A stretch of DNA of 34,554 nucleotides from Phycisphaerae bacterium (GCA_012514125.1 JAAZAW010000235.1:1-34554), one strand, 5' to 3'. Positions 15,326 through 24,396 are shown, counted from the first letter of the stretch. Notes: generated by a model not told the origin, from the sequence alone. Numbers and translations are program-made.

Positions 15326-16144
15326 CTAATCGATCAATGTTATCACTTTCATCCACAACAATATTGCGAACACTGCGGCGAAGACAAGGCGATAATATGC
15401 GAAGGGTTTGAGTGTCCACTTTCCGAGCAATTTGATAAAGGTTTTGATCGCGATGACGGCCACGATGAAGGAGACGACAAATCCTACGGCGAATACGGGG
15501 ATATCGTTTGCGGACAGGGCGTTTCGCGATTCGTACAGGTCTTTGGCGGTCGCAGCGAACATGATCGGCACCGCGGCCAGGAAGGAATATTCCGCGGCGA
15601 TAGTTCGGTCGAGTTTGCTGAACATTCCGCCGACGATGGTCGATGCCGCTCTGCTCATTCCCGGCCAGAGGCTGATGCACTGGAAGAGTCCGACGGAAAG
15701 GGCGTGTCGCCAGTTAAGGTCATCGAGCGATTTGACTTTTGGGGTGGGTCTGAATTTTTCTGCGAGTAAAATGCCGATTGCGCCCAGGGCTAGTGCGATG
15801 ACTACAGGAATGGGGTGAAAGAGATATTCCTTCATGGGTTTGTAGACCAGCACACCGGCAATCGCGGCGGGCAGGGAGGTCAGGAACAACAGCCACCATC
15901 CTCGCAGGCCATAAAATCCTTTGGTTTGCCGGAAATTGAACAATCCTTTGAATCGGCTCCAGTACAGGAACACCACCGAAAGGATGGCTCCGAGTTGGAT
16001 TACCACTTCGAAACATTTGGCTGTTTGGCCCGTGAATTTCAACAAATTTCCGACGATAATCAGATGTCCTGTGGAGGAAACCGGTACAAATTCTGTTAAT
16101 CCTTCCACAACGCCTAAAATCGCGGCGATTATAATTTCCCGCAT
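15326..16144 (-). CDS. uppP: Undecaprenyl-diphosphatase (UppP/BacA)
   Basis: Integral membrane phosphatase that recycles undecaprenyl pyrophosphate, the lipid carrier for peptidoglycan and polysaccharides; overproduction gives bacitracin resistance. Catalytic motif 1 is EGLTEFVPVSSTGHL at 14-28. Motif 2 is PGMSRAASTIVGG near 162-174 (the usual form is PGxSRSGxT, so Ser-Gly is Ala-Ala here). About seven to eight hydrophobic segments follow the family plan; length of 272 is normal. AAGGGAG lies upstream of the ATG. First gene of an apparent uppP-queA unit, divergent from the phosphofructokinase gene. Confidence 0.95.
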   Translation of the reverse strand: MREIIIAAILGVVEGLTEFVPVSSTGHLIIVGNLLKFTGQTAKCFEVVIQLGAILSVVFLYWSRFKGLFNFRQTKGFYGLRGWWLLFLTSLPAAIAGVLVYKPMKEYLFHPIPVVIALALGAIGILLAEKFRPTPKVKSLDDLNWRHALSVGLFQCISLWPGMSRAASTIVGGMFSKLDRTIAAEYSFLAAVPIMFAATAKDLYESRNALSANDIPVFAVGFVVSFIVAVIAIKTFIKLLGKWTLKPFAYYRLVFAAVFAILLWMKVITLID

Positions 16145-16445
16145 CGAAATACGCTCCCTTTCAACAAGGCTATGAAAATAACAGTCTCCAACATAATGAT
16201 AAAGTCGTTGTCTTTCAATTCATTTCGACGGGGACCGCTCAAGTTTTTCGATTTTTCGCGGTGTAATTGCGTGAAGGGGGAGGGCCTGGTGCGATTGAGC
16301 CTGCGTGGGGATCGATTGTACAAAGGGCAGGATTGATTGAATATTCTGTCAGCCTGCTTGAAACCTGTCGGCGGAGTGATACGATACATGCGAAGAATAG
16401 TGTGTCTTGGTTCACTGGTTCCGCTTGTTAGACAGGAGAAAAACA
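16145..16445. other. Divergent intergenic region, uppP and phosphofructokinase
   Basis: 301 bases with no gene. It should hold promoters for both sides; the only one I can propose is at 16358-16385 for the rightward gene. The middle is G-rich. Confidence 0.5.
16358..16385 (+). promoter_or_regulatory. Candidate promoter for the phosphofructokinase gene
   Basis: TTGAAA (16358-16363), a 16-base spacer and TACGAT (16380-16385). The start codon is about 60 bases further on. A moderate match to consensus only. Confidence 0.4.
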
Positions 16446-17735
16446 ATGGCGAGTTTAAAAGGTAATTGTGTACTGGCTCAGTCGGGTGGTCCGACCGCGG
16501 TGATTAATGCCAGCATTTGCGGCGCGGTTCAGGAAGCGATGCGGTATCCGGAAATATTCACGGGTATTTACGGCGCCGATAACGGTATCCTGGGGATTTT
16601 GAACGAAAAACTTTTCGATCTCGGACAAGAACCTGCCGACAATATCGAAGGGTTGAAGTCCACTCCGGCCGCTGCTCTTGGCTCGTGCCGATATAAACTC
16701 AAGGATCTGACACAATCTCGGGACGATTATGAGCGAATCATCGAAGTCTTCAAAGCTCATAATATTCGTTATTTCTTCTATGCAGGCGGAAACGATTCGA
16801 TGGACACCTGCGATAAGATTTGCAAACTCGCCAGAGAAACAGGCTATGATATGATCGCCGTCGGTATTGCCAAGACCATCGACAACGATCTGGCGTTTAC
16901 CGATCATTGCCCCGGTTTCGGCTCGGTCGTCAAATATAACGCCACCGCCATTATGGAAGCAGGCAAAGATACCGAAGCGATGTACACCGCTGATACCATT
17001 ACCGTTCAGGAAATTATGGGACGAAATGCCGGCTGGATCGCCGCGGGGACGGGAATGGCTCGACGAAGTTATGAAGATGCTCCGCATTTGATTTATATTC
17101 CGGAGATTCCCTTTGTGGTCGAAAATTTCGTTCAGGATGTCAAAGAAGTCCTCAAACGGATCGGCTATTGCGTGATTTCCGCCGGTGAAGGGATGAAAAA
17201 CGCCGAGGGTAAATATATTTCCGAAATGGGCGGCTCGTTCGGTAAGGACTCCTTTGGTCATGCCCAGCTTGGCGGTGTGGCGGATATTCTGCGTGGCATT
17301 ATTGAAAGCGAAATCAAAGTCAAATGCCGGACACAAAAATTGGGAACCTGTCAGCGATCAGCTATGCACTTTGCTTCTCTTACCGACGTTAATGAAGCCT
17401 ATATGTGCGGTCAGGCTGCTGTCAAAGCTGCGGCTGAGGGAATTTCAGGCAAAATGGTCACACTGGTCCGCGAGGGCGACGGTGCGAACTATCGATGCAC
17501 GACCGGTCTGGCAGACCTTAGTGCCGTAGCCAACGGTGAAAAATATCTGCCTCGAGAATTTATGGACGAACGTGGAACCTCCATCACCGACGCGATGCGA
17601 AAATATATGACCCCGCTGCTCCAGGGAGAGGCTCCTGTCCGTATCGGAGACGACGGATTGCCGGTTTACGTTCGTTTGCAGAAACACCGGCTTGCTCCGA
17701 AAACGGGGCGTGAATATTCCGCCGGTAAAAAATAA
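16446..17735 (+). CDS. pfp: 6-phosphofructokinase, probably pyrophosphate-dependent
   Basis: Phosphorylates fructose 6-phosphate at C1. Two positions separate ATP from PPi enzymes in this family and both read PPi-type here. GGNDS near 114-118 has Asp where ATP enzymes have Gly (GGDGS). AKTIDND near 142-148 has Lys where ATP enzymes have Gly (PGTIDND). Other motifs: QSGGPTAVINAS near the N-terminus and EIMGRNAGWIAAG near 187-199. PPi-dependent enzymes can run in both glycolysis and gluconeogenesis. The ATG at 16446 has AGGAG seven bases upstream and is preferred to an in-frame ATG at 16407. Length of 429 fits the group. No other glycolytic gene is adjacent. Confidence 0.9.
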   Translation: MASLKGNCVLAQSGGPTAVINASICGAVQEAMRYPEIFTGIYGADNGILGILNEKLFDLGQEPADNIEGLKSTPAAALGSCRYKLKDLTQSRDDYERIIEVFKAHNIRYFFYAGGNDSMDTCDKICKLARETGYDMIAVGIAKTIDNDLAFTDHCPGFGSVVKYNATAIMEAGKDTEAMYTADTITVQEIMGRNAGWIAAGTGMARRSYEDAPHLIYIPEIPFVVENFVQDVKEVLKRIGYCVISAGEGMKNAEGKYISEMGGSFGKDSFGHAQLGGVADILRGIIESEIKVKCRTQKLGTCQRSAMHFASLTDVNEAYMCGQAAVKAAAEGISGKMVTLVREGDGANYRCTTGLADLSAVANGEKYLPREFMDERGTSITDAMRKYMTPLLQGEAPVRIGDDGLPVYVRLQKHRLAPKTGREYSAGKK

Positions 17736-17898
17736 TGAGCGGCTTTCATAATTTACAAAAGAGACGCGACCGGAAGGGCGTGTGGGAGTGTTTGCGAATT
17801 CCGTGAAAACCACTGGCGTTACTTTGACAATTTCGGTACACTCTTGAAATAGAAAAAGGAGGTATGATAGTTTTTTATAAAATCGTGAGGAGATTTGG

Positions 17899-19380
17899 GT
17901 GCTCAAGTTTCTGGTTTTCAAAGATGGGTCTCCGGTTGACCAACTGGATGTAACGTCGGCGCACATGCTTGGCCAGGACGACGTACCGGTCAAAAGCCAG
18001 GTTGAATATGCGGATCGTTTGCTGACGTGTCAGAAAATGACGGAAGAAGCCGGCGCGTTGGCGATCTTGTGGGACGTTCGCGGGGCCGGTAAGTATCTGC
18101 TGCAAACCACCCGACTTCCCAGCAGGGAAAAACCCTATATCCTGAACGTCGAACTCGCTCGCTGGCGGCTGATGCGGATTTTAAGCAAACTTGAAGACTG
18201 GGGACTTTTTGAATATCCCAAAACCGAATCGATCATGGAACTCGTTGAGACGAGCAGGAAGTTATTTATCAACGCCCTTCAGGAATCGCAATCTCCGGCC
18301 AAGGCGGCGGACCTTGCGGATCAATCTCTGGAGAAATCCATGGAAGCCGGCGATGCGCTGGCCAAGTTTCATGCCTCGCACCTGCTTGGGATAAAATTGC
18401 AATCGGGTGTACTGAATCGAAAACTCTTTGGTTGTAGAGTCAATCCCGGTGTGACCACCGATCAGCTTAGTCCGGAAGTGCTGGCTACCTTGAATTTTGT
18501 CCAGATTCCGCTTAACTGGGGACAACTTCATACGGGTCGTCAGCAGTTTAATCTTGGGCCCCTCGATCGGCAGGTCGAATTTTTTCTCAAACGAAAGATG
18601 TCTATCCGGTTTGGTTCGGTGATCTCATTTGCCCAAGCCAATATTCCCGCCTGGCTTAAAGGGAAAAATATCGAATTCGATGTTTTGCGCGATCTGGTGT
18701 ATGAATATCTTACCGCTATCGCCGGGCGATACGGCAAGTGTATCCGCAGCTGGGCAGTGGTGAGCGGGCTTCACGCCGAGAATTATTTCGGATTGAATTT
18801 CGAGCAGATTCTGGATATTACCAGACTGGCTTCGACGCGGGCGAAGCAACTGTGCCCGCGGGCCGGCGCTGTGATTGAAATCGTCCATCCCTGGGGCGAA
18901 TATTACGCCCATACGCCTAAGACAATTCATCCTTTCCTGTATGCGGATATGGTCGCACAGAGCGGGATCAATTTCGACGCTTTTGCGCTCCATCTGCCTT
19001 TTGGTGCCGCGAAAGATGGTTTTTATGTGCGGGACTTTTTCCAGATTTCGTCGCTGATCGATCGGTATGCACTGGGAAAACCCATTCACCTGACGACCGC
19101 GGTTCCGGCGATGACTTTACCGGAGAGAGATTGCGGCTATTGCGATACGCCCTGGACACCGGAAGCCCAGGCGAAGTGGTTTGAATGTTTTTGTCAGATA
19201 GCGATAAGCAAACCGCTTATCGAGTCGATTACCTGGGAAACGCTCAGTGATCCTTTCAGCGAAAGTATTCCGGGTAGTGGTTTGTTGGACGACCAGTGGA
19301 CCGCCAGACCGATTCTGGCCCGGATTTACGAGATGCAAAAGAAGTTTCTCGATTCCAAACAGCGAATTCCGCCGCAATAA
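17899..19380 (+). CDS. GH10-like protein lacking recognisable catalytic glutamates
   Basis: A 493-residue protein resembling family 10 glycoside hydrolases in its C-terminal two thirds, with no signal peptide and so probably cytoplasmic. Barrel-like segments include LNFVQIPLNWGQL near 196, RFGSVISFAQANIPAWL near 236, IRSWAVVSGLHAENYFGL near 281, FDAFALHLPFG near 356 and ITWETLSDP near 442. Where GH10 enzymes carry the acid/base Glu (WDVVNE) this has WAVVSG, and where they carry the nucleophile (ITELD) it has HLTTAV. By eye both carboxylates are missing. The N-terminal 140 residues are unfamiliar. GTG start with GAGGAG six bases upstream. It leads a close-packed group with the next two genes. 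The fold assignment is moderate; activity as a xylanase is doubtful. Confidence 0.6.
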   Translation: MLKFLVFKDGSPVDQLDVTSAHMLGQDDVPVKSQVEYADRLLTCQKMTEEAGALAILWDVRGAGKYLLQTTRLPSREKPYILNVELARWRLMRILSKLEDWGLFEYPKTESIMELVETSRKLFINALQESQSPAKAADLADQSLEKSMEAGDALAKFHASHLLGIKLQSGVLNRKLFGCRVNPGVTTDQLSPEVLATLNFVQIPLNWGQLHTGRQQFNLGPLDRQVEFFLKRKMSIRFGSVISFAQANIPAWLKGKNIEFDVLRDLVYEYLTAIAGRYGKCIRSWAVVSGLHAENYFGLNFEQILDITRLASTRAKQLCPRAGAVIEIVHPWGEYYAHTPKTIHPFLYADMVAQSGINFDAFALHLPFGAAKDGFYVRDFFQISSLIDRYALGKPIHLTTAVPAMTLPERDCGYCDTPWTPEAQAKWFECFCQIAISKPLIESITWETLSDPFSESIPGSGLLDDQWTARPILARIYEMQKKFLDSKQRIPPQ

Positions 19381-19401
19381 ATTGAGATGTGGGGGTGGAT
19401 C

Positions 19402-19806
19402 ATGGCTTGGAGTTTCGACGATCAACAACTTGTGCGACGCAACCGGCTTGTGATCGCGGGCGTACTGATTGCGATCATTTTGCTGGATGTCGGAGTCATT
19501 GTGTATCGTAAAATCGATCATGCCGAATATGTTGTTGAATATCAGCCGATGAACTTTGTCGTTCACTTCGATCCGAATTCCGCGCAAGTGGACGAGCTTG
19601 AAGTTCTGCCGGGACTCAACCGGAACTTGGCACAGGCTATTGTCGATTATCGTGAGGAGTCTCAGCGGTATTATCCGGATCGAACCGTTTTTATGCAGGC
19701 TGCCGACCTGATGCAGGTCAAAGGAATTTCAGAAAAAACAATAACCCAGGCGGAGAAGTTTCTGATTTTTCCTCAGAAAGCAACGCCGGAGAAAGATGGA
19801 AATTAG
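19402..19806 (+). CDS. Membrane-anchored helix-hairpin-helix (ComEA-like) protein
   Basis: Small protein (134 residues) with a short N-terminal cytoplasmic stretch, one membrane helix (LVIAGVLIAIILLDVGVIVY, about 16-35) and then a helix-hairpin-helix domain. The HhH part reads NSAQVDELEVLPGLNRNLAQ near 60-79 and MQVKGISEKTITQAEKF near 104-120, in the style of ComEA, which binds incoming DNA in transformation. No other competence genes are nearby, and many such proteins in planctomycetes are unassigned. I prefer the ATG at 19402 with GGGGGTGG just before it; an in-frame ATG at 19387 is also possible. It begins 21 bases after the GH10-like gene, so it is likely in the same transcript. Confidence 0.75.
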   Translation: MAWSFDDQQLVRRNRLVIAGVLIAIILLDVGVIVYRKIDHAEYVVEYQPMNFVVHFDPNSAQVDELEVLPGLNRNLAQAIVDYREESQRYYPDRTVFMQAADLMQVKGISEKTITQAEKFLIFPQKATPEKDGN

Positions 19807-19870
19807 ATGGTGGAAGCATTCTGTAAGACGCTTCTGACTTCCAACTAAAACCATTTGATCGAGGATTGAC

Positions 19871-20779
19871 ATGCGGGATATTCACGATGTTCCGAAAATA
19901 CCGGGCAGGCCTTGCGATGCTCATAAGGGAACCTTCGGGCGGGTTCTGATTGTGGGCGGATCACGCAACTATCTTGGCGCACCGGCTTTGGCTGCCAACG
20001 CCGCTTTGCGATCGGGCGCGGGACTGGTCACCATGGCGTTGCCTGGATCGGTCCAACCGGTGATTGCTCCCCTGGCTTGGTGCGCAACGTCCTGGCCTTT
20101 GCCGGAAGATGAGCGGGGCGTGTTCCATACCGACGCGATGCCCGAATTGCTCGACGCAATCCTTCACCGGAAACTTTATAACGTCGTTGCCGTTGGTCCG
20201 GGACTCGGCGATTGCAAACCCATTGTCCCGTTTATCGCGGAACTCAATCGCGCGAAAATTCCCTGCGTGGTCGATGCCGACGCGTTGAATCGATTGGCGG
20301 AAGTTTCGTGGTATGGTCTGCTGTCCGGCCCCTGCGTCATCACGCCTCACCCTGGTGAATTGGCTAGACTTCTGGGCGGATCGACTTCGGAGATTCAAGC
20401 GGATCGAGATCGAAAATGCCTTCAGGCGGTGGTTAAAATGCGAGGCGACCGGACAGGCGAACAGAGCGAATCGGTTTGCCTGCTCAAAGGTCATCGAACG
20501 CTGGTCTCCGACGGTGAACGTTTTTACACCAATACCACGGGCAATCCGGGAATGGCGACCGGCGGGACGGGCGATGTTCTGGCAGGGATGATCGCCGCAT
20601 TGATCGCGCAAGGCCTTTCGACTTTCGAAGCTGCCGCACTGGGAGCTTATGTTCATGGTCTTGCGGGCGATCTGGCTGCGGAACAACTTGGCGAAATATC
20701 CTTGATGGCGGACGACCTGCTGACCTGGTTGCCGGCTGCATTTAAAAAGACAACCACGTTTGCCGATAAACGACATTAA
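19871..20779 (+). CDS. nnrD: ADP/ATP-dependent NAD(P)H-hydrate dehydratase
   Basis: Repairs damaged NAD(P)HX back to NAD(P)H. It has the ribokinase-like YjeF C-terminal domain: KGTFGRVLIVGGSRNYLGAP at 18-37, AALRSGAGLVTMALP, then VGPGLGD near 116, VDADALNRL, TPHPGELARLLG near 158-169, and the nucleotide-site ATGGTGDVLAGMIAAL near 228-243. The epimerase (YjeF N-terminal) domain is absent, so this is the stand-alone dehydratase, 302 residues. GAGGA precedes the ATG by seven bases. It sits 64 bases after the HhH gene. Its stop codon overlaps that of the convergent azoR gene by three bases. Confidence 0.94.
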   Translation: MRDIHDVPKIPGRPCDAHKGTFGRVLIVGGSRNYLGAPALAANAALRSGAGLVTMALPGSVQPVIAPLAWCATSWPLPEDERGVFHTDAMPELLDAILHRKLYNVVAVGPGLGDCKPIVPFIAELNRAKIPCVVDADALNRLAEVSWYGLLSGPCVITPHPGELARLLGGSTSEIQADRDRKCLQAVVKMRGDRTGEQSESVCLLKGHRTLVSDGERFYTNTTGNPGMATGGTGDVLAGMIAALIAQGLSTFEAAALGAYVHGLAGDLAAEQLGEISLMADDLLTWLPAAFKKTTTFADKRH

Positions 20780-21405
20780 AACTCTTTCGCAAGCATTCTT
20801 GCCTGGTCCGCCAGCGAATTTCGCCGTTCGACGGTAGCGTTTCGGTCGGCATTGAGGGTATCGTCCATGGTCAATTCCTTGATATCGGTGATGCCGATAA
20901 AGTTCAAAATCGCGCGGATGTACCGCGATTGATAATCGAGGTCCTGGCCCGGGGGGGTGGTGTATTGTCCACCGCTGGCGTAGACCACCAGGGCTTTTTT
21001 GCCTGTGACCAGCCCCACATAGCCTTTTTCCGGATCGACGCGGAAGGTATAGCCCGGTTGAACGAGCAGATCGATGTAGTGTTTGAGGCGGTAGGGAATG
21101 CCGAAGTTCCACATCGGTACGGCGAAGACGTATTTGTCGAACGAGGTGAATTCTTCGATAATTTTTTCAACGGCCTGCCAGGAGGTTTTTTCTTGAGGCG
21201 TGGCATTTTGGCCGTGAAGTATCGCATATTTGGCGTTGATGACCGGCCCGTCGAAGGAGGGCAGATCGGTGGTAAAGACATTTATCGTCTCGATCCGGTC
21301 CTGTGGATGGTACTGACGATACGCATCGACGAACGCATTGGCGATATGGAGTGAATAAGACCTTTCGATTCTCGGTGACGCCATCATGTAAAGTAATTTA
21401 TGCAT
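20776..21405 (-). CDS. azoR: FMN-dependent NADH:quinone/azo reductase
   Basis: Flavodoxin-fold reductase acting on quinones and azo compounds with NADH. Segments seen: LLYMMASPRIERSYSLHIAN at 4-23 (FMN phosphate loop), VFAVPMWNFGIPYRLKHYID near 92-111 (the family's PMWNF motif), and ALVVYASGGQYTTP near 137-150. Length of 209 is normal. The ATG at 21405 is chosen, with AAAGGAA upstream; the longer frame to 21471 only reads backward into the preceding gene. The first eight bases overlap the end of the upstream yyaL-like gene, which suggests translational coupling. Confidence 0.92.
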   Translation of the reverse strand: MHKLLYMMASPRIERSYSLHIANAFVDAYRQYHPQDRIETINVFTTDLPSFDGPVINAKYAILHGQNATPQEKTSWQAVEKIIEEFTSFDKYVFAVPMWNFGIPYRLKHYIDLLVQPGYTFRVDPEKGYVGLVTGKKALVVYASGGQYTTPPGQDLDYQSRYIRAILNFIGITDIKELTMDDTLNADRNATVERRNSLADQARMLAKEF

Positions 21406-23590
21406 CGGCAAATTCCTTTCTTTCAAAATTTTCTTCAGGTTCAAATTTAAGCATATTAAGCATTTCATCAATCGAGGTGGTTGGCGGCTGACAGATCAAA
21501 TCCTGACAGACATACGCTGTTGCCTGAGAGTCTTTGGGTTGATAAAACTCGGTGAAAGGCGCAATTTCGACGATTTTAGGGAATTTGACCTCGGCGGGTT
21601 TGAACAAAATTACGGCGTTGGGCAGAAATTGTGAATGAAGGGCGTGGATCATTTTTTTGGTGTCCTGTGACTGGGAATTTCCGACGATGATGATTTCGTA
21701 GGTTGGTCCGGCTTGAAATTCGAGTCCGATGAGAAGCTGAGTAAAGGCGGAGGGTGATTTTCGGACAACGGCGGCGATGGATTTTTCGACTCTGGAAGCG
21801 ATTTCTTCAAGCTGGGCGTTTCCGGTAAAGCGTGCGAGCCGACGAAGGTTGTAGGTTTCGACGGAGTTTCCTGCAGGGGTCGCGCCGTCGAAAATTTCTC
21901 TGGGTCGTAAGAGTAAATCTTCGCCGGCATCGTCGGCAGTGAGACAGAAAATATTTTCGGCGCTATCGAAGAAATGTTCTTGAATGATACGGTTGGTTTC
22001 CATGGCGGTTTGCAGATATCTGGTGTCGAAAAGCGTTTCATAAAGTTCAATCGCCGCCCAGGTGAAAAAGGCGTAATCGTTGAGGTTTCCGGGGACGTCG
22101 GATTCATTTTCACGGAAGCGATGCAAGAGTCGGCCCTGATTGGTTTTGAGATGATTTTGAATGAAGTCGAATGTTTTGACGGCATGGGCGGCGTATTGAG
22201 GTTCGTCGAACGCGCGTGCCGCCTTGGCCAGCGCGACGATCATCAGGCTGTTCCAGTCGGTCAGGATTTTGTCGTCCCGATACGGTCTGGGGCGTTGCCG
22301 GCGAGTTTTGAAGAGTTTTTCTCGTGCCTGATCCAGGTGGCGGGCGAAAGTTGATTCGGAGGTGTGATTGTCGGCTGCGAGATCGGCAAGGGATTTATTA
22401 CGATGGAGGATATTCATGCCGTTTTTGTTGCCGGTGCTTTGATCGACAAAATTACCGTTGGGGGTGATGTTGAATGTTTTAACGGTCAGGTCGGCTCGGG
22501 TTTTACTCAGGGCCTGTTGAATTTCCTGCATGCTCCAGAGGTAGAATTTTCCTTCTTTTCCTTCGCTGTCGGCGTCTTCGGCGGAATAAAAGGCTCCTTC
22601 GGGAGAGGCGAGGTCTCGGAGGGTGTAGGTTAGAATTTCCTTTGCGGTGTCTGCGTAAAAAGGATTTTGGGTGGCTAGAAATGTTTCGGTATAAACGATG
22701 GTCAATTGTGCCTGATCGTAGAGCATTTTTTCGAAGTGGGGGACCAGCCATTGACTGTCGGTGGCGTAACGGTGGACTCCGAATCCGAGATGGTCGTAAA
22801 TTCCGCCCTGGCGGATTGCGTGGAGTGTTTTTTCGACCATTTGGCGGGCTTTTTCGTTTTGGGTTCGATACCAGTATCTCAGGAGGAACAAGAAGTTATG
22901 GCTGGTGGGGAATTTGATCGATTGTCCGAAACCGCCGAAGCGTTCATCGAAGTTTTGGGCGAGTTCGGAAAAGGCGAAGTCGAGGACATTATTGTTGAGT
23001 TCTCCTTCGCCTTTGATTGTTACGGCCTGGTGTAAGAAGGAGGTGATTTGTTCGGCGGACTGGAGGAGTTCGTCGTGATTGTTGTTCCAGAATTCTTGGA
23101 TGCGCTGGGTGAGTTCGAGCAGGCCTACCATGCCGTGGCGCGAGGTTCTGGGGATGTAGGTTCCGGCGAAAAAAGGTTTTTTGTCGGGGGTCATGAAGAT
23201 GGACAAAGGCCAGCCGCCGTTTCCGGTGAGGATCTGGCAGACGTTCATGTAGAGGCTGTCGATATCGGGGCGTTCTTCCCGATCGACCTTGATGCAGACA
23301 AACGTGTTATTGAGGGCTTCACCGACTTCCGGATCGCTGAAGGATTCCTGTTCCATGACGTGGCACCAGTGGCAGGTGGAATATCCGATGGACAGGAAAA
23401 TGGGTTTGTTTTCCTGTCGTGCTTTTTCGAAGGCTTCTTCGCTCCAGGGGTACCAGTCCACGGGATTATGGGCGTGCTGGAGAAGATAGGGGCTTTTTTC
23501 GTTGGCGAGACGATTGGTATATTCCTGAACCGCACCGGTGGAGCTTTGGCTCGAACCGGTGTGATGATGATTGTGGTTTGAACGTTTCAT
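21398..23590 (-). CDS. Thioredoxin-domain protein, YyaL/SSP411 family (DUF255)
   Basis: Large two-part protein (730 residues). Residues about 24-190 are a thioredoxin-like domain with the family signature NEKSPYLLQHAHNPVDWYPW and redox pair CHWC at 73-76, followed by KVDREERPDID and GNGGWPLSIFMTPD. The rest resembles an alpha/alpha barrel of the six-hairpin glycosidase kind (GIYDHLGFGVHRY; FYSAEDADSEGKEGKFYLW; LTDWNSLMIVALAKAARAF). The biochemical role of the family is not established; it is widespread and probably cytoplasmic. The extreme N-terminus is His/Ser-rich. GGGAGGG lies upstream of the ATG. Downstream azoR overlaps it by eight bases. Confidence 0.92.
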   Translation of the reverse strand: MKRSNHNHHHTGSSQSSTGAVQEYTNRLANEKSPYLLQHAHNPVDWYPWSEEAFEKARQENKPIFLSIGYSTCHWCHVMEQESFSDPEVGEALNNTFVCIKVDREERPDIDSLYMNVCQILTGNGGWPLSIFMTPDKKPFFAGTYIPRTSRHGMVGLLELTQRIQEFWNNNHDELLQSAEQITSFLHQAVTIKGEGELNNNVLDFAFSELAQNFDERFGGFGQSIKFPTSHNFLFLLRYWYRTQNEKARQMVEKTLHAIRQGGIYDHLGFGVHRYATDSQWLVPHFEKMLYDQAQLTIVYTETFLATQNPFYADTAKEILTYTLRDLASPEGAFYSAEDADSEGKEGKFYLWSMQEIQQALSKTRADLTVKTFNITPNGNFVDQSTGNKNGMNILHRNKSLADLAADNHTSESTFARHLDQAREKLFKTRRQRPRPYRDDKILTDWNSLMIVALAKAARAFDEPQYAAHAVKTFDFIQNHLKTNQGRLLHRFRENESDVPGNLNDYAFFTWAAIELYETLFDTRYLQTAMETNRIIQEHFFDSAENIFCLTADDAGEDLLLRPREIFDGATPAGNSVETYNLRRLARFTGNAQLEEIASRVEKSIAAVVRKSPSAFTQLLIGLEFQAGPTYEIIIVGNSQSQDTKKMIHALHSQFLPNAVILFKPAEVKFPKIVEIAPFTEFYQPKDSQATAYVCQDLICQPPTTSIDEMLNMLKFEPEENFERKEFADA

Positions 23591-23611
23591 TTTTTTCCCT
23601 CCCGTAAAGTT

Positions 23612-23659
23612 AGTTGGAAGTTGGTGTTTTCGAAACTTTTAACTTTTTAACTTCCAACT
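23612..23659. repeat. Inverted repeat of the TTGGAAG motif
   Basis: AGTTGGAAGTT (23612-23622) and AACTTCCAACT (23649-23659) are exact complements around a 26-base AT-rich centre. It lies in the 95-base gap between pgl and the yyaL-like gene. The same heptamer is tandemly repeated at 25927-25964 and flanks a hairpin at 28900-28969. Confidence 0.75.
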
Positions 23660-23685
23660 TCTAGTTTTGTTTTCAAAAAGTATGT

Positions 23686-24396
23686 TCAGGTTTCGATGAG
23701 GATGGTCTTGGTGATTTTTTGGGCCGCTTCTTTATCCATAAGCCAGATGGCGTTATGCACAATTCTGGCGGGAGTTTCCAGGATATTTCCCGTTTCGGCA
23801 AAGACCTGTTGGACGGCGTTGGCTTTGTTCGTTCCCGATACGAGGACCATGATTTCCGAGGCGCAGGCAATTCCTTTGGGGGTGATGGTGATGCGGGACG
23901 GGGGTTCCGCCGGGGTCTGGACCGCAAGAAACTTACGGGTTTGTTCTTCCAGAGCAGTGGAATGTGGGAAAAGCGAGGCGGTATGGCCGTCGGTTCCAAT
24001 TCCCAGCAACAGCAGATCGGGACGGGGGGGGAACTCGACTTCGTAACATTTGGCTTCGACGTGCGGGTCGTCGGCTTCGCCATGAATGCGATGGATGTTG
24101 TCGGCTGGGATTCGGACGGTGTCGAGAAAACTTTGCCGGGCCATCATGAAGTTGCTTCGCGAATCGTCCGGCAGGACACAGCGTTCGTCGGACCAGTAGA
24201 CCTGGGTATTTTCCCAGAGTCGGCGTTTATGTTCCCATTGTCGACCCAGGAGCGAATAGGCTTGTTTGGGTGTGCTTCCACCGGAGAGGACGAGTTCGAA
24301 TTTTCCACGATCTTCGAGGCATTGGAGTCCGATGGTCACAATGGCTTGGGCTGCCATTTCGCTTAAAGTTTGATAGTCCTGAAATATTCGTATCAT
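23686..24396 (-). CDS. pgl: 6-phosphogluconolactonase
   Basis: Hydrolyses 6-phosphogluconolactone to 6-phosphogluconate in the oxidative pentose phosphate pathway. SugI/DevB-type: LSGGSTPKQAY at 37-47, YWSDERCVLPDDSRSN near 68-83, and DLLLLGIGTDGHTASLFPHS near 128-147. Length of 236 is typical. GAGAGG is upstream of the ATG. It starts 23 bases after zwf, its pathway partner, clearly in one unit. Confidence 0.94.
   Translation of the reverse strand: MIRIFQDYQTLSEMAAQAIVTIGLQCLEDRGKFELVLSGGSTPKQAYSLLGRQWEHKRRLWENTQVYWSDERCVLPDDSRSNFMMARQSFLDTVRIPADNIHRIHGEADDPHVEAKCYEVEFPPRPDLLLLGIGTDGHTASLFPHSTALEEQTRKFLAVQTPAEPPSRITITPKGIACASEIMVLVSGTNKANAVQQVFAETGNILETPARIVHNAIWLMDKEAAQKITKTILIET

Noticed and set aside
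17864..17953. 29-codon upstream frame preceded by a near-perfect AAGGAGGT
   Set aside because: The Shine-Dalgarno directly touches the ATG, too close for normal initiation, and the peptide has no recognisable feature. A leader-peptide role cannot be excluded.
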